From contig CAJTVD010000139.1 of NCBI GenBank assembly GCA_910579495.1, positions 1 to 5,048 of the forward strand: DNA of 5,048 nucleotides. Direction: 5' to 3'. Positions 4,702 to 5,048 of this stretch are shown here, piece after piece. The stretch is from an uncultured Lachnospiraceae bacterium (lineage in GTDB: Bacteria > Bacillota > Clostridia > Lachnospirales > Lachnospiraceae). Positions within the stretch are counted from its first letter, which is position 1. The number at the start of each line of letters is the position of its first letter. A program made the translations under genes and the position numbers. A model generated the notes under the pieces. That model worked only from the letters and a program-made list of their open reading frames with translations. It was not told where the DNA came from and did no database searches.

Positions 4702-5048
4702 GCTATCTTGGTAAGGATAAGATAACCTTGCTTGGTCATTCTTGGGGAACATATTTCGGATGTAACCTTGTTCTTGAATATCCCGACGGATTATAACATA
4801 ATTGCAGCAGTTGTATTTAATCCATATTACTCACTTGGAGATATTTACAATAACATCACTTCGGATTACAGCGTGTATTTGGAGTTTTTAGGCTCAAAGG
4901 AATTTGAAAAATTTTCATTACTTGGCAAAACTGACTATAAAGTGCCATTTTATAATATAAACGGAGATAGGGATTATCAGACGAACTTTAGCCTTGCACA
5001 GAAATATTTTGACGAAATAAACGCTCCGTACAAGCAGATGTTTATTAT
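4689..5048 (+). pseudogene. Alpha/beta hydrolase (proline iminopeptidase-like) remnant, no start, broken frame, cut by window edge
   Basis: The first frame, open from about 4689, gives KYLLGYLGKDKITLLGHSWG and then TYFGCNLVLEYPD, in which GHSWG is the nucleophile elbow of alpha/beta hydrolases such as proline iminopeptidases, with the catalytic Ser. It stops at TAA 4794-4796. From 4789 another frame reads DYNIIAAVVFNPYYSLGDIY, and after a gap PFYNINGDRDYQTNFSLAQK YFDEINAPYKQMFI to the edge without a stop. NGDRD resembles the loop with the catalytic Asp; the His lies beyond the window. One extra G near 4787-4789 separates the frames (EYP-DDYN would result without it). In this family far more sequence normally lies between the elbow and the Asp loop, so I infer an internal deletion of perhaps a hundred residues as well. 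The N-terminal third is missing, replaced by the end of the upstream gene, whose stop TAG (4699-4701) lies inside this homology. It cannot make an active enzyme as sequenced. Confidence 0.7.

Noticed and set aside
4702..4745. Possible terminator after the last acetyltransferase
   Set aside because: There is no stable GC-rich stem followed by a T-run; the bases are explained as hydrolase coding sequence.
1..5048. CRISPR array, tRNA or rRNA, insertion sequence ends
   Set aside because: No regularly spaced repeats, cloverleaf-like segment, rRNA-like sequence, transposase or terminal inverted repeats were seen by eye.

Overview
The window looks like accessory DNA from a low-to-mid GC Firmicute, most likely a gut clostridium (Lachnospiraceae/Clostridiales type). 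The grounds are strong GGAGG-type ribosome binding sites, tight start/stop overlaps, and protein families typical of that group: YtrA-like GntR regulator, DUF1648 and DUF3784 membrane proteins, several GNAT acetyltransferases, and a small nucleotidyltransferase. Base composition is patchy. Hand counts give about 58% GC over 1-120, 32% over 241-300, 55% over 1861-1920 and 28% over 4381-4440, so the segment is a mosaic.

Layout. Bases 1 to about 135 carry a minus-strand piece of a polytopic membrane protein (possibly an MFS transporter) that leaves the window at the left edge. It abuts, head-on, the 3' end of an ABC exporter permease on the plus strand (about 131-420, reading on to 561). Then come a small DUF1648 membrane protein (425-643) and a shortened GntR regulator (640-888). 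A short gap holds a possible extended -10 promoter and a 24-codon Cys-rich ORF. Next is an intact GNAT (986-1495) coupled to a nucleotidyltransferase frameshifted in an A-run (1488-2263). A heavily damaged gene follows (2217-2571, at least three frame changes), then a DUF3784 gene frameshifted in a G-run (2618-2918). Two coupled, intact acetyltransferase genes come next (2933-3880, and 3880-4701, a GNAT joined to an N-acetylglutamate-synthase-like domain). The right edge holds a remnant of an alpha/beta hydrolase with no start and a broken frame (4689-5048).

Taken together, every gene from 131 onward lies on the plus strand with little or no spacing. The intact ones (three GNATs) are interleaved with genes that each carry one or more indels. 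Small-molecule modification (acetylation, possible nucleotidylation) is the only shared theme; nothing in the sequence shows a common pathway. Two explanations compete: real decay of a horizontally acquired accessory island, or indel errors and chimeric joins in an assembly. Small homopolymer indels fit either. The apparently large deletions in the 2217-2571 and 4689-5048 remnants, and the head-on membrane-gene joint at about 130, are harder to explain as base-calling errors. I found no convincing new defence or biosynthetic system. The most interesting items are the GNAT + NAGS-like fusion and the consistent pattern of gene decay.
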